DNA from: JBQDBK01 sp052090825
GTDB taxonomy: Bacteria > Bacillota > Clostridia > Tissierellales > Peptoniphilaceae
Assembly (NCBI GenBank): GCA_052090825.1
Contig: JBQDBK010000001.1
Location: 124,001-188,000 of the forward strand
DNA: 64,000 nt
Reading direction: 5' to 3'
Each line of letters starts with the position of its first letter. Within the stretch, counting starts at the first letter, position 1. Both the position numbers and the translations under genes were made by a program. Below, in pieces: positions 8,240 through 16,880 of the stretch. The notes below the pieces were generated by a model. The model did not search any database. It was not told the origin of the DNA and saw only the letters and a program-made list of their open reading frames with translations.

Positions 8240-9265
8240 TCACCTACTCCACCCCACAGGTATAAATAAAGATTCATATAGTTTTATAGCATAAACATCA
8301 GTCATTCCAGCTATATAATCAGTTATTATATCTTCTTTTGTATGTTCTATACTATCATAAAGTTTCAAGTTTTCTTTAGGAATCTTATCAATGTTTTTTT
8401 TATAATAATTAAACAAGCCACTTATAAGTCTTTCTATCTTCGGATCTTCAGATTTCACAATTTTATCTAAATACACATTCTCAAACATATATTTTCTTAA
8501 ATTTAAAGTAGCTTCTTCAATCTCTTTTTCCATTTTTATATAATCTTTATGATAACTTTCTTTTACCAAAGAATTTATCATTGTATTTATCCTCTTAGAA
8601 TGATTATTACCTAAAATTTCTATTAAATCCCTAGGCAAATCTTCCTTGGTAATTATTCCCGCTGAAATTGCATCTTCTATATCATGATTTATATAAGCTA
8701 TTCTATCTGCATACTTTACTATTTTACCTTCTAAAGTAGAAGCAATATTCTCTCCAGAATGATTTAATATACCGTCTCTTACTTCATAAGTTAAATTTAG
8801 ACCCATTTTTTGATTCCTTCCAGACAAAAAATCTACAACTCTTATAGATTGTTCATTATGTCTGAATCCTTTTGAGTTTAATTTATTTAAAACATATTCT
8901 CCACTATGTCCAAATGGTGTGTGTCCTAAATCATGTCCTAAAGAAATAGCTTCTATTAAGTCTTCATTTAACTCTAAAGCTCGAGTTATAGTTCTAGCAA
9001 TTTGTGAAACTTCTAAAGTATGAGTTAATCTTGTTCTAAAATGATCTTTACCAGGAGATATAAATACTTGAGTTTTGTGTTTTAATCTTCTAAAAGCTTT
9101 TGAGTGAAGTATTCTATCTCTATCTCTTTGAAAGTCAGTTCTAAGATTACACTTATCTTCTAGCTCACTCCTTCCCTTAGATTGATCTACGAAAGTTGCA
9201 GTTTTATATAAAATATTATGTTCTAATTTTTCTCTTCTTATTCTTGGATTTATAATAATCACCAC
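8240..9265 (-). CDS. Deoxyguanosinetriphosphate triphosphohydrolase-like HD protein
   Basis: 341-residue HD-superfamily dNTPase of the Dgt/YpgQ-like short class. Members hydrolyse dNTPs to nucleoside and triphosphate. The metal-binding H...HD...D set is visible as RLTHTLEVSQIA near residue 79, SLGHDLGHTPFGHSGE near 109 and YADRIAYINHDIEDA near 186. The start is taken as GTG immediately after the ppsR stop, with no gap, so translation is probably coupled; no strong ribosome-binding site is seen and the exact start is uncertain. It sits between ppsR and dnaG, a common position in Clostridia. Substrate preference cannot be read from sequence. Confidence 0.85.
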   Translation of the reverse strand: MVIIINPRIRREKLEHNILYKTATFVDQSKGRSELEDKCNLRTDFQRDRDRILHSKAFRRLKHKTQVFISPGKDHFRTRLTHTLEVSQIARTITRALELNEDLIEAISLGHDLGHTPFGHSGEYVLNKLNSKGFRHNEQSIRVVDFLSGRNQKMGLNLTYEVRDGILNHSGENIASTLEGKIVKYADRIAYINHDIEDAISAGIITKEDLPRDLIEILGNNHSKRINTMINSLVKESYHKDYIKMEKEIEEATLNLRKYMFENVYLDKIVKSEDPKIERLISGLFNYYKKNIDKIPKENLKLYDSIEHTKEDIITDYIAGMTDVYAIKLYESLFIPVGWSR

Positions 9266-10084
9266 CTAAGAGAAATTACTTTCCATATATTCAATAATTA
9301 TCTCAGCAGTTTCTTCAATAGCTTTATTGGAAACATCTATAACTACACAACCCAATTCTTCCATTATTTGTTTAGAATATTTTAATTCATCTTTAATCCT
9401 AGATAAATTAGCGTACTTTGCGCTGCCCGAAAGTCCTAAAGATTTTAATCTCTCTTCTCTAATTGTAATAAGTTTGTCAGGGTTACAGGTTAAGCCAATA
9501 ACCCTTCTTGCATCTTTTTCATAAACTTCTTTTGGCACTGGAACTTCAGGAACCAAAGGGATATTTGCAACTTTGTACAATTTATTTGCTAAATACATTG
9601 ATAAAGGTGTTTTAGAAGTTCTGGATATTCCAACCAAACATATATCAGCCTTTTTTGCTCCTCTTGGATCTTTCCCATCATCATATTTAACTGCAAATTC
9701 AACTGCTTCAACTTTTTTAAAATAATTTTCATCTAATCTTCTTATTAATCCCGGCTCTCTTAACGGTGGATACCCTAAGATTTTCTCTAATTGAAGCATA
9801 GGCATCCCCATAACATCTACAGTGTATAGGTTTAAATCTTTAGCCTTTCTCTCTATAAAGTCTTTAGTGGATGATACAACATTTGTATAAACTATTAAGC
9901 TTTTACCAAACTGAGCAGCTTCTTCCAGTATTGGTTCTATCTGCTCAATACTATTATGATAAGGATATCTTTTTATCTCATAGCTATAAGACTCAAACTG
10001 TCTTGCTGCAGCCTTTGCAATTAATTCACCTGTTTCGCCTATTGAATCAGATATTACATAAATTTCTACTGAATGTTCTGACAT
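9266..10084 (-). CDS. ppsR: Pyruvate, phosphate dikinase regulatory protein (DUF299 kinase/pyrophosphorylase)
   Basis: 272-residue bifunctional serine/threonine kinase and phosphorylase of the PpsR/YqfL family. It switches pyruvate phosphate dikinase (or PEP synthase) off by ADP-dependent phosphorylation and on by Pi-dependent dephosphorylation. Family signatures are an N-terminal VISDSIGETGE near residue 10 and the P-loop-like GISRTSKTPLSMYLA near 152. GLTCNPDKLITIREERL follows near 206. The kinase target gene ppdK is not in the window. It follows the CcpN-like regulator by 21 bp, as in many Firmicutes, which links both genes to carbon-source control. Confidence 0.93.
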   Translation of the reverse strand: MSEHSVEIYVISDSIGETGELIAKAAARQFESYSYEIKRYPYHNSIEQIEPILEEAAQFGKSLIVYTNVVSSTKDFIERKAKDLNLYTVDVMGMPMLQLEKILGYPPLREPGLIRRLDENYFKKVEAVEFAVKYDDGKDPRGAKKADICLVGISRTSKTPLSMYLANKLYKVANIPLVPEVPVPKEVYEKDARRVIGLTCNPDKLITIREERLKSLGLSGSAKYANLSRIKDELKYSKQIMEELGCVVIDVSNKAIEETAEIIIEYMESNFS

Positions 10085-10105
10085 ATTTCCTCCTTAGATT
10101 TCTCC

Positions 10106-10762
10106 TTAAGCTAGTTCAACAAACAATCTATTTACGTTGGTTTTAGTAAATCTCCCAATCACTTTTAATTTTTTAAAATCGTTATCTATAGCTTTTACTA
10201 CTGGTAAAGAATCGACTTTTCTTTTCTCTATTAAAGTAGCTGCATCTAACACAGATGAGTCTTCTGTTACATAAGCTATATTTGGCATTCTAGTCATAAT
10301 CATTCCAACAGGAGTTTTGTTTAAATCTAATTTACCTATTGCCGTTCTCAATAAATCTTTTCTGGAAACTACTCCTGTAAGAAAACCTTCTGAAGTTATA
10401 AATACAGAACTAATATTGTCTAAGAATAGTTCTACTATAACATCATACACAGAGGTATTTTCATCCATTACCATAGGTAAGCTCATATTATCTTTTACTA
10501 AAATTTGTTTTACTTGATTAGGAAAAAAAGAAAAATTGGACTTACCAGTATAAAAATATCCAACTTTAGGTCTAGCTCCTAAAAAGCCTAACATAGTTAA
10601 TACAGTTAGGTCGGATCTTATTGTTGCTCTTGATATATTTAATTTTTCAGCTATATCTTCTCCAGTTATGGGTGTATTAAGTTTAACAATCTCTATTATC
10701 TCTAACTGTCTTTTAGTAAATTCCAATTCCTCACCATCTTTATTCAGTAACAATTTTTTCAA
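10106..10762 (-). CDS. ccpN: CcpN-like transcriptional repressor (HTH plus CBS pair)
   Basis: 218 residues. The N-terminal winged helix (residues 15-65) has GEDIAEKLNISRATIRSDLT. Two CBS domains fill the rest, with VYDVIVELFLDNISSVFIT and the GVVSRKDLLRTAIG loop in the first and SVLDAATLIEKRKVDSLPVV in the second. In Bacillus, CcpN represses gluconeogenic genes and responds to ATP/ADP through the CBS pair. Length and domain order match. Its start lies inside the end of glyS (23-base overlap) and ppsR follows. Orthology is supported by synteny; the actual targets here are unknown. Confidence 0.85.
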   Translation of the reverse strand: MKKLLLNKDGEELEFTKRQLEIIEIVKLNTPITGEDIAEKLNISRATIRSDLTVLTMLGFLGARPKVGYFYTGKSNFSFFPNQVKQILVKDNMSLPMVMDENTSVYDVIVELFLDNISSVFITSEGFLTGVVSRKDLLRTAIGKLDLNKTPVGMIMTRMPNIAYVTEDSSVLDAATLIEKRKVDSLPVVKAIDNDFKKLKVIGRFTKTNVNRLFVELA

Positions 10763-12818
10763 TATTAAAGATCTTATTAACCACTAAATCTATTTTTGAT
10801 ATCATACTCAATCTGTTATTCCTTAAGTCAACATCATCAACAAGAACCATTATATTATTAAAGTAATTATTTATAGGATTAATTAAATTTTCTAGATGAG
10901 TTATAGCTTGTTTATATTCTTTTTTATCTAATAAATCATTAACTAGCTCCAAAACTTCTATTTGCGCAAGGTATAAATCTTTTTCTTCGTCTTCAACAAG
11001 TAATTCTTCTTTAAAATTCATTTTTTCTGTATTCTTACTTGCTAAATTATGAACTCTATTTAAAGACTCTATTAAGTTATTTTTATCTGCAGATTTAAAA
11101 TAACTATCTAATTCAGATGATTTTTGGAATAAATCTGTAATGCTTAAATTAGAATCTATTATTGAATCAATTAAATCATATCTAATACCTTTTTCTTGAA
11201 GCATATTTTTTATTCTAGATTTAAAAAATTCTAGTATACTATCTTTAGTTTTATCATAATCAAAGGCTAGTGACATTTGGTCCGTATAATAGAAAAGACT
11301 AGACTCTATTATATCATCAATATATAAGTCCCATTTATTATGTTCCAAAATATTTATTACACCAATGGTAGATCGTCTAAGAGCAAAAGGATCTTGAGAT
11401 CCTGTAGGAATTAAACCTATAGCAAATAAACCACAAATAGTATCTACCTTGTCTGATATAGATAATATAGATCCAATTGTCGATTTGGGTAAATCATCAC
11501 CTGCAAACCTTGGTAAATATTGTTCATAAATAGCTTGAGCAACAATATCTTTCTCTCCAGATTTTTTTGCATAAATCGAACCAATTATACCTTGTAATTC
11601 TGTGAATTCTTGAACAGTCTTTGTAACAAGATCAGCCTTAGATAAAATAGCGCTTCTTTCTAAAGAATCTAAAGTTTCTTCAGCTACTTCTAAACTTTCT
11701 CCTATCTTGTTCGCCAACTTAGATACTCTAATAGATTTATCATAAATTGTCCCTAATTTATCTTGAAATACAATCCCTTTTAAAGAATCAACATAAGCTT
11801 CTAATGGTTTTGATGTATCTTCTTCGTAGAAAAACTTTGCATCTTCTAATCTAGCTTGTAAAACTTTTTCATTACCTTCTATTACAATATCTTTATAATC
11901 GTCATTTCCATTTCTAATAGTTATAAAATATGGTAATAAATTCCCTTTAGAATCTAAAATAGGAATAAATCTTAAATGATCTTTCATAGGTGTTGTAATA
12001 ACTTCTTTAGGCAATTCTAAATATTTCTTTTGAATTTCCCCAACTATTGGATTAGGATACTCAACTATATAAGTTAGTTCAGTCAATAAATCTTCATCTT
12101 CTTCTAACTCGCCACCTAGAGACTTAGCAAGTTTAGTTGAACCATACTTTATAGTTTCTCTTCTCTTATCTTGATCTAATATTACATAATTATCTTTAAG
12201 TAAATCTTCATAATTATCAACATGGTCTACTACTATATTTGAATTTCCTAAAAATCTATGACCTCTAGTCACATTCGAAACAGGTATACCCTCAAATTCA
12301 AATTCAACTACCTTATTATTAAGTAAAGATACAACCCATCTTATAGGTCTGGCAAATTTAATATTTTTACCACCCCATTTCATATTCTTAGGAAAATTAA
12401 TAGATTTAATTAAACCACTCATGTTTTCTCTGAGAATATTTTCGGTACTATCTCCTTTCTTTTCAATATGAGCAAATACATATTCTGTTCCCTTTATTTC
12501 TTTTATTACTATGCTATCTATATCTATATTTTGAGATTTCATGAATCCTTTAAGCGGTTTTGTTGGATTATTATCTTCGTCAAAAGATATTTTTTTAGCA
12601 GGTCCCTTAACTTCTAAACTCAAGTCTTCTTGTTTTGAAGCTATTCCTTCTACAATTAGACTAAGTCTTCTAGGCGTTGCATATACTTTAATTGTTTCGT
12701 ATGTTATTTTATTTTCATCTAATAATTTAATAGCCTTATTCTTATACTCATCTATAGCTAATTCTACAAATCTAGATGGTAATTCTTCAACTCCAATTTC
12801 AAGTAAATATTTATTCAT
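10740..12818 (-). CDS. glyS: Glycine--tRNA ligase beta subunit
   Basis: 692-residue beta subunit of the bacterial alpha2beta2 glycyl-tRNA synthetase. Diagnostic features are the N-terminal LLEIGVEELPSRFV, PRRLSLIV near residue 50, NMKWGGKNIKFARPIRW near 145, and the C-terminal HD-like and anticodon-binding region (residues 560-690) with DVDLRNNRLSMISKI. Its start overlaps glyQ by 8 bases, so the two subunits are probably made by coupled translation. No T-box leader precedes the pair, which sits inside the long operon. Confidence 0.96.
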   Translation of the reverse strand: MNKYLLEIGVEELPSRFVELAIDEYKNKAIKLLDENKITYETIKVYATPRRLSLIVEGIASKQEDLSLEVKGPAKKISFDEDNNPTKPLKGFMKSQNIDIDSIVIKEIKGTEYVFAHIEKKGDSTENILRENMSGLIKSINFPKNMKWGGKNIKFARPIRWVVSLLNNKVVEFEFEGIPVSNVTRGHRFLGNSNIVVDHVDNYEDLLKDNYVILDQDKRRETIKYGSTKLAKSLGGELEEDEDLLTELTYIVEYPNPIVGEIQKKYLELPKEVITTPMKDHLRFIPILDSKGNLLPYFITIRNGNDDYKDIVIEGNEKVLQARLEDAKFFYEEDTSKPLEAYVDSLKGIVFQDKLGTIYDKSIRVSKLANKIGESLEVAEETLDSLERSAILSKADLVTKTVQEFTELQGIIGSIYAKKSGEKDIVAQAIYEQYLPRFAGDDLPKSTIGSILSISDKVDTICGLFAIGLIPTGSQDPFALRRSTIGVINILEHNKWDLYIDDIIESSLFYYTDQMSLAFDYDKTKDSILEFFKSRIKNMLQEKGIRYDLIDSIIDSNLSITDLFQKSSELDSYFKSADKNNLIESLNRVHNLASKNTEKMNFKEELLVEDEEKDLYLAQIEVLELVNDLLDKKEYKQAITHLENLINPINNYFNNIMVLVDDVDLRNNRLSMISKIDLVVNKIFNIEKIVTE

Positions 12819-13698
12819 TTATTATGCCTCCTTTATTTAGTAAAGGATAATTTAATTCTTCTCTCTCTTTTAAATATTGAACTGCTATTGCTCTTGCAAG
12901 ATTTCTTACCCTTGATATATATCCAGCTCTTTGAGATACTGAAATAGCTCCTCTAGCATCAAGTACATTAAAAATATGAGAACACTTTAAACAATAATCA
13001 TAAGCAGGTAAGACTAAATTTTCATCTATTATTCTTAAACATTCTTTTTCATATATTGAAAATAAATTTTGTAACATATCTACGTCTGCTTTTTCAAAGG
13101 AATATACAGAATGCTCATATTCCCCCATCTTAAATATGTCTCCATAAGTTAAATTTTCATTCCATTTTATGTCATATACAGAATTTACATCTTGTAAATA
13201 CATGGCTATTCTTTCTAAACCATAAGTTAATTCTGCAGATTCTAATTCACAATTAACTCCACCAACTTGTTGAAAATAAGTAAATTGAGTTACTTCCATT
13301 CCGTCTAACCATACTTCCCAACCAAGTCCCCAAGCACCTAGTGTTGGAGATTCCCAATTATCTTCTACAAACCTAATGTCATGAGCTAAAGCGTCTATTC
13401 CAATAGCTTTTAAACTATCTAAATATATTTCTTGAACATTATCTGGTGATGGTTTTAAAATAACTTGCATTTGATGGTGTTGATATAATCTATTTGGATT
13501 TTCTCCATATCTGCCATCAGCTGGTCTTCTGGAAGGTTCTACATAACATGTTTTCCAAGGTTCTGGTCCTAATGATCTTAAGAAAGTAGAAGGATTCATA
13601 GTTCCAGCACCTTTTTCTATATCATATGGTTGCATAATAACACAACCTTTTTCCTTCCAATAAGCTTGTAAATTTTGTATTAAATCTTGAAAATACAT
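12811..13698 (-). CDS. glyQ: Glycine--tRNA ligase alpha subunit
   Basis: 295-residue catalytic alpha subunit that activates glycine and charges tRNA-Gly. Class II signatures include LQAYWKEKGCVIMQPYD near residue 10, GAGTMNPSTFLRSLGPEPW near 30, YVEPSRRPADGRYGENPNR near 52 and YGLERIAMYLQ near 161. AGGGGGA precedes the ATG. It follows recO by 15 bp and overlaps glyS, the same order as in Bacillus. Confidence 0.97.
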   Translation of the reverse strand: MYFQDLIQNLQAYWKEKGCVIMQPYDIEKGAGTMNPSTFLRSLGPEPWKTCYVEPSRRPADGRYGENPNRLYQHHQMQVILKPSPDNVQEIYLDSLKAIGIDALAHDIRFVEDNWESPTLGAWGLGWEVWLDGMEVTQFTYFQQVGGVNCELESAELTYGLERIAMYLQDVNSVYDIKWNENLTYGDIFKMGEYEHSVYSFEKADVDMLQNLFSIYEKECLRIIDENLVLPAYDYCLKCSHIFNVLDARGAISVSQRAGYISRVRNLARAIAVQYLKEREELNYPLLNKGGIINE

Positions 13699-13713
13699 TT
13701 TTTCCCCCTTATA

Positions 13714-14427
13714 TTATAAAAGCAATAATGAATTAAAATTTTCAATATCTAAGTTATATTTTATATAATGTAAAACTATATTTTGTATATATAGAAGCTC
13801 ACTTTGATCTAATTCATCTTCTATTTTATCTAATGAAGTATATAATAATTTATTTAAATAGTAAATATTTTTTTCACTTATCTTATAAGTTAATAAATTA
13901 TTGTTATGTTCTTCTAAAAATTTTCCTTCGACTATTGAAAAATATTTTTTTTTATTTCCTGAGTCTAGATTAGGTCTATAGCCTAAAAAAGTTAAAAACT
14001 TTAATTCAAAAGCTATTATTAAAGAATAAACAGATTTTGTAGTTGGTAATAATAATAAAGTTTTTTTTAACAAATCAAATATTTTTTTATTAACATCTCC
14101 TTCTAAAAAAACTTTATCTACTAACTCTAGTAAATATGAACCCATTATTAAACTATCATAGTTTTTTCTAATATTGTAGTTAGAATTTAAAATTTTCCCA
14201 GAAGATATATAATAAAATGATTTTCCTTTAGATATATAGGCCTCTGAATTTGAAAAAATCGAACTTATTGCTATTAGAGGTGACTTAGGATTCAATGAAC
14301 CTTTTGCTAATATATTTAATTTCCCCATTTCTCTAGAAAAAACTCTAAGAATTTTACTTGTTTCTTTATATTTTTGTTCACTTAAAACTATTATTTCAGA
14401 TCTTATTTTTCCATTAATTGTATCCAA
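13714..14427 (-). CDS. recO: DNA repair protein RecO
   Basis: 237-residue recombination mediator that helps load RecA on SSB-coated single strands. It has the N-terminal OB fold (VLSEQKYKETSKILRVFSRE, then NILAKG) and a helical C-terminal domain. The central zinc-binding cysteines found in many RecO proteins after the GYRP sequence are absent here (GYRPNLDSGNKKKYFS), so this is a zinc-free form. It overlaps era by 14 bases and precedes glyQ, as in Bacillus. Confidence 0.87.
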   Translation of the reverse strand: MDTINGKIRSEIIVLSEQKYKETSKILRVFSREMGKLNILAKGSLNPKSPLIAISSIFSNSEAYISKGKSFYYISSGKILNSNYNIRKNYDSLIMGSYLLELVDKVFLEGDVNKKIFDLLKKTLLLLPTTKSVYSLIIAFELKFLTFLGYRPNLDSGNKKKYFSIVEGKFLEEHNNNLLTYKISEKNIYYLNKLLYTSLDKIEDELDQSELLYIQNIVLHYIKYNLDIENFNSLLLL

Positions 14428-15304
14428 AATTTTTCAAACCTTTTTCGTTATCTCTCCACTTATCCTGAACTTTAACCCAAAGTTTTAAGTTAACTTGTGT
14501 GTCTAACAAATTTTCTATTTCAATTCTAGACTTGATTCCTATCTTCTTTATCATACTTCCATTTTTACCTATAATTATTTTTTTATGGGATTTTTTTTCA
14601 ACAAATATTGTAGCTTCAATATCCATTAAATCCTTATCTTCTCTATCTTTCATTTTTTCAACTGCAACTGCAACTCCATGCGGAATCTCTTCATCTAAAA
14701 ATCTAAGGGCTTTTTCTCTTATCAACTCAGAAACTATAAATTTTTCTGTTTTATCAGTGACCATATCTTCTGGATAAAATTTTGGACCTTCCTCAAGATA
14801 AGCATATAAAATATTTAAATACTCTTCAATTCCATCATTTTTTAAAGCTGAAATTGGTATTATTTCTTTAAATAAATTTAATTCACTATACATTTTTATA
14901 ATATCTAAAAGCTCTTCTTTTTGAATTTCGTCTATTTTATTTATTAGCAATATAATAGGAGTTGATGAATTCTTTGATTTAAGAGTTTCTATTATATACT
15001 TGTCCATTCTTCCTATATTTTTAGAAGAATCAACAATATAAGTTATAAGATCAACTTCATTTAAAGTTTCTTCGGATATTCTAAGCATATAATCCCCTAA
15101 TTTATTTTTAGGGCTTTGGATCCCTGGGGTATCTAAAAATATAACTTGCATTTTATCAGACGTATGAATGAAATTTATTACATTTCTTGTAGTTTGAGCT
15201 TTGTTTGATGTAGCTGATATTTTTTGGCCTATTATATTATTTAATAATGTACTCTTTCCAACATTAGGTCTTCCTATTATATTTACAAATCCCGATTTAA
15301 ACAT
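14414..15304 (-). CDS. era: GTPase Era
   Basis: 296-residue GTPase that binds the 3' end of 16S rRNA and supports 30S assembly. The G1 motif GRPNVGKSTL is at residues 11-20, switch region TTRN near 39, G3 DTPG near 58 and G4 NKID near 122. The C-terminal KH domain includes VEKKSHKKIIIGKNGSMIKK near 235. Length is typical. It overlaps both cdd and recO, so the three are probably translated together. Confidence 0.96.
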   Translation of the reverse strand: MFKSGFVNIIGRPNVGKSTLLNNIIGQKISATSNKAQTTRNVINFIHTSDKMQVIFLDTPGIQSPKNKLGDYMLRISEETLNEVDLITYIVDSSKNIGRMDKYIIETLKSKNSSTPIILLINKIDEIQKEELLDIIKMYSELNLFKEIIPISALKNDGIEEYLNILYAYLEEGPKFYPEDMVTDKTEKFIVSELIREKALRFLDEEIPHGVAVAVEKMKDREDKDLMDIEATIFVEKKSHKKIIIGKNGSMIKKIGIKSRIEIENLLDTQVNLKLWVKVQDKWRDNEKGLKNFGYN

Positions 15305-15704
15305 TATTCACCTCTTTTAAATCTCTTGGTCCAAAGCTATACGGCAACAATTCTTCTAATTTAAATATTTTATAATCATCTATAGAATTAGCTACTATTA
15401 TATCTGGATCATTTGAAAATTCTTTAAGAACTTGTCTACATATACCACAAGGGAATGTATCTATTCCTTGTGAAATAACAACAAGTTTTTTAACAATCAT
15501 TTTACCTTCAGAAACAGCTTTAAAAATAGCTGTTCTTTCAGCACAATTTGTAGCACCATATGATGCTATTTCAATATTTCCTCCACTATAAACACTACCA
15601 TCTTCCATTTCTACAGCTGCTCCTACTTTAAACTTAGAATAAGGTGAGTAACTATACTTATCCCTTGCTTCAATAGCAATTTTTATTAACTCTTTTATTT
15701 CCAT
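15297..15704 (-). CDS. cdd: Cytidine deaminase
   Basis: 135-residue zinc-dependent cytidine/deoxycytidine deaminase of pyrimidine salvage. The zinc ligands and catalytic Glu are in NCAERTAIFKAV (near residues 52-63) and PCGICRQVLKEF (near 87-98). YSPYSKFKVGAAVE near 19 forms the substrate pocket. It lies between dgkA and era, an order kept across Firmicutes. Confidence 0.95.
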   Translation of the reverse strand: MEIKELIKIAIEARDKYSYSPYSKFKVGAAVEMEDGSVYSGGNIEIASYGATNCAERTAIFKAVSEGKMIVKKLVVISQGIDTFPCGICRQVLKEFSNDPDIIVANSIDDYKIFKLEELLPYSFGPRDLKEVNNV

Positions 15705-15715
15705 TTTACTCCTAA

Positions 15716-16423
15716 CTATCCAATTACTTTAAATATAAATAAGGCAACACAAATACCTAAAATAGCTCCAGAAACTACTTCACTTATTTTATGAATACCA
15801 CCTTCTATTCTACTTTCCCCTACCAAAAAAGCAATTCCAAAAGCAGCTAAAGTTATTAAGGTTTTTTCTGCAATAATTGATATTATGGTTGCTGAACAAA
15901 AGGCAAGAGATGTATGTCCTGATATAGCCCCTCCCTGAAAATAAGTTCCACCATTTTTTTTAGCACGAATATATTTTCCTCCAACGGTTAAGATTAGGAC
16001 TAATAAAATTACTATAAAACTCATATGCTCATCAGAACTATGAATTTTAAACAAAATCACGTCCCCTGCTACAGATATCCTATCATAAAAAAGTAAATAA
16101 GCTACAATTAATGCATTAATTGATGATATGAGAACAGCTCCAGCTGATATATCTTTTATATATTTTGCTATGGGATTATAATCTTGAACAATTAAATCTA
16201 CAGTTCTCTCTATTGCTGTATTAAACATTTCTGAGGCCACAACAAAAGTTATTGAAAAAATCATTATCATAAATTCTACTCTATTAAAATTCATAAATAA
16301 GCTTAAAAATATAATCCCAAGTGCTGCAATATAATGAAACTTCATATTTTTTTCAGTTTTTAAGGCTGAAATTATACCTTGAACTGCATAATTAAATGAA
16401 GCTATAAAACCACTTTTTTTCAT
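15716..16423 (-). CDS. dgkA: Fused undecaprenol/diacylglycerol kinase and PAP2 phosphatase
   Basis: 235-residue integral membrane protein with two domains. Residues 1-115 match the small trimeric DgkA/UdpK kinases: GFIASFNYAVQGIISALKTE, then EMFNTAIERTVDL near 67, the catalytic Glu region. Residues 130-235 match PAP2-type phosphatases: GGAISGHTSLAFCSATI near 163 gives the SGH motif, and ESRIEGGIHKISEVVSGAILG near 205 gives the R...H motif. Known kinases of this family phosphorylate undecaprenol in Gram-positives, while PAP2 enzymes remove such phosphates. One polypeptide thus carries apparently opposing activities on lipid carriers. The gene order ybeY-dgkA-cdd-era is conserved. Confidence 0.87.
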   Translation of the reverse strand: MKKSGFIASFNYAVQGIISALKTEKNMKFHYIAALGIIFLSLFMNFNRVEFMIMIFSITFVVASEMFNTAIERTVDLIVQDYNPIAKYIKDISAGAVLISSINALIVAYLLFYDRISVAGDVILFKIHSSDEHMSFIVILLVLILTVGGKYIRAKKNGGTYFQGGAISGHTSLAFCSATIISIIAEKTLITLAAFGIAFLVGESRIEGGIHKISEVVSGAILGICVALFIFKVIG

Positions 16424-16427
16424 ATAA

Positions 16428-16874
16428 TCACCTATATATTTTTAATCTATCCATAATTATCTTCTCTTTTTGTCTCATAATTATTTTTTCATTTTCTTTT
16501 TCATGGTCATACCCTAATAAATGTAAAAGAGAATGAACTGTTAAATATGAAATTTCTCTTTCCTCTGAATGTTTATACTCTTCTGCCTGTTCTAATACTC
16601 TTCTAGTATTTATAACAATATCCCCTAATATTCTATCCTCTAATTTAAACTCATCATCAATTGGAAAAGATAAAACATCTGTTGAAGAATCTACACCTCT
16701 AAAATCACGATTTAGCTCTCTAATCTCCTCATCATTTACAAAGGATAAACTAACCATTACATTGTCTTCAACTCTCTCTTCTATTAAAACTTCATTTATA
16801 GATTTTTTTATAATATTAATTATTGCTTCATCTATAAAAACATCTTCTTGTCTATTATCAAAAAGTATATTCAT
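16428..16874 (-). CDS. ybeY: Endoribonuclease YbeY, rRNA maturation factor
   Basis: 148-residue metalloprotein needed for 16S rRNA 3' maturation and 70S quality control. The zinc-binding H3XH5XH motif is HSLLHLLGYDHE near residue 114. The conserved RGVDSSTDVLSFP segment is near 60 (FRGVDSSTDVLSFPID). It lies 6 bp after phoH and 4 bp before dgkA. Bacillus has yqfF (pgpH) between phoH and ybeY; here that gene is absent. Confidence 0.95.
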   Translation of the reverse strand: MNILFDNRQEDVFIDEAIINIIKKSINEVLIEERVEDNVMVSLSFVNDEEIRELNRDFRGVDSSTDVLSFPIDDEFKLEDRILGDIVINTRRVLEQAEEYKHSEEREISYLTVHSLLHLLGYDHEKENEKIIMRQKEKIIMDRLKIYR

Positions 16875-16880
16875 AAAAAT

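Noticed and set aside
13699..13713. Search for a T-box leader for glyQS
   Set aside because: Only 15 bases separate recO and glyQ, and no T-box sequence or terminator/antiterminator pair is present.
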